Source: Alicyclobacillus shizuokensis NBRC 103103 (GTDB lineage Bacteria; Bacillota; Bacilli; Alicyclobacillales; Alicyclobacillaceae). Taken from it: 64,000 nucleotides of DNA. Position 1 is the first letter of the stretch, and each line of letters opens with the position of its first letter. The position numbers and the translations under genes were made by a program. Location of the stretch: positions 62,001 through 126,000 of the forward strand of contig NZ_BCQV01000004.1 in assembly GCF_001552255.1 (NCBI RefSeq), in the 5' to 3' direction. Of the stretch, positions 61,355 through 64,000 are shown one piece after another. A model generated the notes under the pieces. The model was not told where the DNA came from. It did not search any database and was given only the letters and a program-made list of their open reading frames with translations.

Positions 61355-61756
61355 CTATTCGGCGTCATCATCCGGGGTATTGACCATATGGTGGGCAGTC
61401 AGTGTGAGCCTCTGCAGCATGAACTGGCGGGCATCCCCGGTAATCCCTGTGTCATCCATGGCTCGCTCCATGCAGCTCAGCCACGCCTTCGCGCGGCGCG
61501 GCGTAACCGGGTGGGGCAGGTGCCGGGCGCGCATCATCGGCGGGCCATAGGTTTCGCTGTACAGTTGCGGGCCGCCGAAAAACTGGGTCAAGAATGCGTA
61601 TTGTTTCTCCCGAATCTCGGTAAAATCCTCTGGGAAAATCGGGCGTAAATCCGGGTCTTGCGCCACGTAATCGTAAAAATGCGTGACCAACTCGCGAATC
61701 GTGTCCGCCCCGCCAATCATCTCGTAGATGGTGGCTGGACTGGGAATCCCTCGCAT
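61355..61756 (-). CDS. truncated haemoglobin, group II (YjbI/GlbO-like)
   Basis: This haem protein of 133 residues may bind oxygen or handle nitric oxide or peroxide in the cytosol. The signature ETYGPPMMRARHLPHPVTPRRAKAWLSCMERAM contains the proximal His of helix F and the group II Trp of helix G; EKQYAFLTQFFGGPQLYSE is the helix E region. AAGGAGTG before ATG 61756 sets the start; longer readings into 61864 run through its promoter. In other Bacilli YjbI is linked with thiol/bacillithiol-type redox proteins, none of which are nearby. Confidence 0.88.
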   Translation of the reverse strand: MRGIPSPATIYEMIGGADTIRELVTHFYDYVAQDPDLRPIFPEDFTEIREKQYAFLTQFFGGPQLYSETYGPPMMRARHLPHPVTPRRAKAWLSCMERAMDDTGITGDARQFMLQRLTLTAHHMVNTPDDDAE

Positions 61757-61838
61757 GTGGCACACTCCTTTTCTGCGGATAAGCCCTTCAGGGTGGAGCC
61801 GTTTTTTCGCAAACCGGTAAAGCCGGCTCACACTCCAT

Positions 61839-61878
61839 AGTATAGCGAATGGTTCGGTCCTCACAAATTCGCTATACT
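61839..61878. promoter_or_regulatory. divergent promoters in a perfect 12-bp inverted repeat
   Basis: AGTATAGCGAAT (61839-61850) and ATTCGCTATACT (61867-61878) are perfect inverted copies with 16 bases between. Each arm carries a TATACT -10 element pointing outward: minus strand toward the haemoglobin gene, plus strand toward ylbF. The two promoters are therefore nearly identical around -10 and could share one regulator or compete for polymerase. Confidence 0.65.
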
Positions 61879-61936
61879 GGAACTAGATGCGTCGGATCTG
61901 CAAGGTGCAGCCGACGAGTCAGATGGGAGGTCGGCC

Positions 61937-62308
61937 ATGAATCCGTACGACAGGGCGCATGAATTAGCCAAGGAAATCCGCAACTCCGAGGTATTTCGAA
62001 GGCTCAAGGACGCCCGTGAGCGTATCGAGCAGGACCCATCGACTTTACATATGCTGCAGGACTTTCGATTGCGCGAGTGGGAGCTGCAGACCAAAATCAT
62101 CGACGGCCAGGAGCTTTCCCAGGAGGAGAAAGACAACCTCGCGAGGCTGGCGGAGATTGTCCGCCTCAACCGCGATGTCAGCGAGTACCTGGAGGCGGAG
62201 CGGCAATTGACCGTCATGTTGATGGATATTCAGGACATTTTGTCCAAAGTGGTCGAGGATGCGCTCCTGCCGCACCCAGGGCTTGGGGATACCAAAGAAA
62301 ACGAGTGA
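61937..62308 (+). CDS. ylbF: YlbF/YmcA family protein
   Basis: This 123-residue all-helical protein belongs to the family of YlbF, YmcA and YheA. In Bacillus subtilis YlbF joins YmcA and YaaT in a complex affecting mRNA processing by RNase Y, competence and sporulation. NPYDRAHELAKEIRNSEVFRRLKDARERIEQDPSTLHMLQDFRLREWELQTKIIDGQELSQEEKDNLARLAEIVRLNRDVSEYLEAE covers the conserved core. Whether this copy is YlbF or a paralogue cannot be settled by eye. ATG 61937 follows GGGAGG, and the next gene begins 16 bases after its stop, so the two form an operon. Confidence 0.8.
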   Translation: MNPYDRAHELAKEIRNSEVFRRLKDARERIEQDPSTLHMLQDFRLREWELQTKIIDGQELSQEEKDNLARLAEIVRLNRDVSEYLEAERQLTVMLMDIQDILSKVVEDALLPHPGLGDTKENE

Positions 62309-62324
62309 AGCGGGAGGGATTGAT

Positions 62325-63008
62325 GTGAAACTGACCTTTCATGGACAGGCGTGTTTTGTCGTTGAAGCGGACGGGCACACCGTTGTGATCGATCCGTTCC
62401 TGTCCGGCAACCCGACGGCGGTGGCGAAACCGGAGGACATCCGTGCCGAGGCGGTCCTGCTCACGCACGGCCATGCTGACCACGTGGCCGACGCGGAGGC
62501 TATCGCGAAAGCCAACGACGCTCTCATTGTGGCTCCCAATGAGTTGGCCATCCTGTACGGACGGCGGGGCTGCCGGGTGCACCCGATGCATTTGGGCGGG
62601 GCGCACGCCTTCGACTTCGGCCGCGTGAAACTGACCCTGGCCTTCCACGGTTCTGCCCTGGAGGACGGGGACCAGCTGCTGTATGCGGGCAATCCCTGCG
62701 GATTCTTGCTCACGATGGGCGAAAAGACGTTGTATCATGCCGGAGACACCGCCTTGTTCGGCGACATGCGGCTGCTGGGAGAACTCAACCGCATTGATGT
62801 GGCTGCGCTGCCCATTGGCGACAACTTCACGATGGGGCCACAGGACGCCCTCATCGCGGCGGAATGGCTCCAAGCCGGACTGGTGATCCCGATGCACTAC
62901 AACACGTTTGACCTGATTCGCCAGGATGCGCAGGCATACGTGCGCTCGCTGGCGGAGAAGGGGTTGAACGGGGCGGTTCTCAAGCCTGGTGAGAGCATCG
63001 AGGTCTAA
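62325..63008 (+). CDS. UPF0173 metal-dependent hydrolase (metallo-beta-lactamase fold)
   Basis: This 227-residue protein is a small MBL-fold enzyme of the YtkL type. KLTFHGQACFVVEADGHTVVIDPFLSGNP is the conserved start, LLTHGHADHVADAEAI the HxHxDH metal motif, and TLYHAGDTALFGDM supplies the bridging Asp; MHYNTFD gives the last His. Its natural substrate is not known. GTG 62325 follows GGGAGGGAT and matches the family N-terminus. It is co-directional with ylbF at 16 bases. Confidence 0.88.
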   Translation: MKLTFHGQACFVVEADGHTVVIDPFLSGNPTAVAKPEDIRAEAVLLTHGHADHVADAEAIAKANDALIVAPNELAILYGRRGCRVHPMHLGGAHAFDFGRVKLTLAFHGSALEDGDQLLYAGNPCGFLLTMGEKTLYHAGDTALFGDMRLLGELNRIDVAALPIGDNFTMGPQDALIAAEWLQAGLVIPMHYNTFDLIRQDAQAYVRSLAEKGLNGAVLKPGESIEV

Positions 63009-63066
63009 TTCACAAGGGTACAGCATGCTGCCCATTCGCACTGAACTTCACACCTGCAGCAAGGAC

Positions 63067-63100
63067 GGCGGCCGCTGGGATTCTTCCGACGGCCGCCGAT
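63067..63100 (+). terminator. hairpin between the UPF0173 and DUF3243 genes
   Basis: GGCGGCCG (63067-63074) and CGGCCGCC (63090-63097) form a perfect eight-pair stem with a 15-base loop followed by GATTTGC. The T content is low, so termination is only probable. Confidence 0.4.
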
Positions 63101-63117
63101 TTGCACCATCGCGCGGG

Positions 63118-63372
63118 TCAGTGGACTTTGTGCTCGGACATCCGGATCATCATTCGCGCCAGAGCCTGTCGGTCCTGGTCGTCTCCCACATCCCATAAGT
63201 CCTTGAGCAGGCGCTCCTGCTCGTTCTTAGGGTCCACCTTGTTGGCCAGGTAGTCTCCCATTTTCTTGGCGACCGCGGTCACCTGGTCTTCGGACATGCC
63301 CATCGTGTGCGCCTTGTTCACCTGATCGCCGAGAAACTCTTGCCACCGGTCGAAATTCTCGAGAACGCTCAT
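63118..63372 (-). CDS. DUF3243 family small protein
   Basis: This 84-residue soluble helical protein begins MSVLENFDRWQEFLGDQVNKAHTMGMSEDQVTAVAKKMGDYLANKVDPKNEQERLLKDLWDVGDDQDRQALARMMIRM, which matches the DUF3243 family of spore-forming Bacilli from end to end. Its function is unknown. CAGGAGGGA precedes ATG 63372. It is convergent with the UPF0173 gene. Confidence 0.85.
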   Translation of the reverse strand: MSVLENFDRWQEFLGDQVNKAHTMGMSEDQVTAVAKKMGDYLANKVDPKNEQERLLKDLWDVGDDQDRQALARMMIRMSEHKVH

Positions 63373-63553
63373 GCGTTTTCCCTCCTGCCTCTGACGTCGT
63401 TCGCTTCATTGACAGCGTGCCGCAATCCCGACCGGAGTATACGCGCTGCCCCTGCAGGCGTGCTGGCTGGTACTCGGCGCGTCAGGCGGGCATACCGGAG
63501 GGCGATGCGGCATAGGAATATAGCGCTGGACAAAGACGTGAGGAGGGATGAGG

Positions 63554-63844
63554 ATGCGCAGGCATACACGCCCCGACGCCAGCAGCCGCAGGCGGGCGAT
63601 GGTTTACGCGGGTGCCCTGGTTGCCTTAGGCGTCTATGGGATTCCTCGGCTGCCGGGGTTGCACCCGGGGCTGGCGGGGACGTTCGCCTTGGTGTGGATC
63701 TTGTTTTTGGGGCTGGGCATCGCGGCCAACCTGTACTTCGTGTTTGGCGCCGACCGGGAGCGCGTCCGCATGTTGGAAGAGATGGACATCTATCCCGAAA
63801 GGGAGCGGACAAGGTCGGGCTCGCTTGAGCGTGGGTCCCTTTGA
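63554..63844 (+). CDS. small membrane protein, two helices, unknown
   Basis: This 96-residue protein has a basic N-terminus (MRRHTRPDASSRRR), two hydrophobic segments (VYAGALVALGVYGIP and GTFALVWILFLGLGIAANLYFVFG), then an acidic/basic tail (RERVRMLEEMDIYPERER). ATG 63554 is used because AGGAGGG at 63541-63547 is properly spaced; ATG 63548 touches that site. I do not recognise a family. Confidence 0.6.
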   Translation: MRRHTRPDASSRRRAMVYAGALVALGVYGIPRLPGLHPGLAGTFALVWILFLGLGIAANLYFVFGADRERVRMLEEMDIYPERERTRSGSLERGSL

Positions 63845-63899
63845 GCGGTCGGCCGGTCGATCATTGTCGGCTGCCCCACGCGCACGACGGATGACGGCG

Positions 63900-64000
63900 C
63901 TACAGCCGGCGTGAGCAGACCATGACCACGGCTGCCAGCAGGCAGGCGAGAATCGTCAGTATCGGGGCCAGCGCCCCTCCCAGCAGCGGCACGTTCACTC
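63900..64000 (-). CDS. C-terminal end of a membrane protein, cut by window edge
   Basis: The minus-strand frame ends with TAG at 63902-63900 and reads VNVPLLGGALAPILTILACLLAAVVMVCSRRL before it. That is a final membrane helix with a Cys and a short Arg-rich cytosolic end, which fits the tail of a polytopic or anchored protein whose main part lies beyond 64000. Family cannot be judged from 32 residues. Confidence 0.45.
   Translation of the reverse strand, partial: VNVPLLGGALAPILTILACLLAAVVMVCSRRL

Overview
The window looks like chromosomal DNA of a high-GC, low-G+C-lineage Firmicute, most likely a member of the Alicyclobacillaceae. This is inferred from the gene set: CodY, YerC/YecD-type TrpR-like regulator, YlbF, a DUF3243 protein, KimA-type K+ permease, T-box and FMN riboswitch leaders, BcrC-like PAP2 enzyme. 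Frequent GTG/TTG starts behind strong purine-rich Shine-Dalgarno sites fit the same picture. I see no rRNA, tRNA, CRISPR array, insertion sequence or prophage. Most genes are ordinary housekeeping or metabolic genes, and I found no clear new multi-gene system. The most informative non-routine signals are three decayed genes and several unlisted regulatory structures.

Layout. 1-7.8 kb: a truncated glycosyltransferase, a DUF3311/sodium-solute symporter pair, an MFS exporter, a DUF1641 protein, a MATE exporter and a large-linker lipoprotein. 8-15.1 kb: a SAM methyltransferase, a GntR/DUF1648 membrane-protein pair, a YfhP/YdjM-like membrane protein, an XRE regulator divergent from ccdA, a GNAT protein, and a small operon of two overlapping XRE regulators plus a 61-aa coiled-coil protein. 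15.2-22.8 kb: an aromatic/branched-chain catabolic block. It holds paaK, a hot-dog thioesterase, an EthD remnant, a PaaG-like hydratase, thiolase and leucine-dehydrogenase remnants, and an intact 2-oxoacid dehydrogenase E1-alpha/E1-beta/E2 operon. The broken genes suggest a pathway being lost or rerouted.

22.8-32 kb: yerC-like regulator, CPA2 antiporter, codY, M20 dipeptidase, PAP2 phosphatase, mntH with a manganese-box-like inverted repeat, a Fur-family regulator, and an EpsC-type serine acetyltransferase. 31-45.2 kb: galactoside use (LacI regulator, GH42 beta-galactosidase, galT-galK-galE), interrupted by kimA, the FMN-riboswitch-controlled ribD-ribE-ribBA-ribH operon and a soluble chemoreceptor. 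GH42 would release galactose and the Leloir enzymes would turn it into UDP-glucose/glucose-1-phosphate.

45.3-64 kb: a secreted GH73 wall hydrolase, an SDR, ileS (ileS2 type) behind an isoleucine T-box leader, a GH130 enzyme, ispD divergent from a fosmidomycin-resistance-type MFS exporter, a large uncharacterised permease, a class A PBP, queC, a YiiX-like amidase, an XRE regulator, a truncated haemoglobin divergent from ylbF with a perfect 12-bp inverted repeat between them, a UPF0173 hydrolase, DUF3243 and small membrane proteins. The window cuts through the first and last genes.
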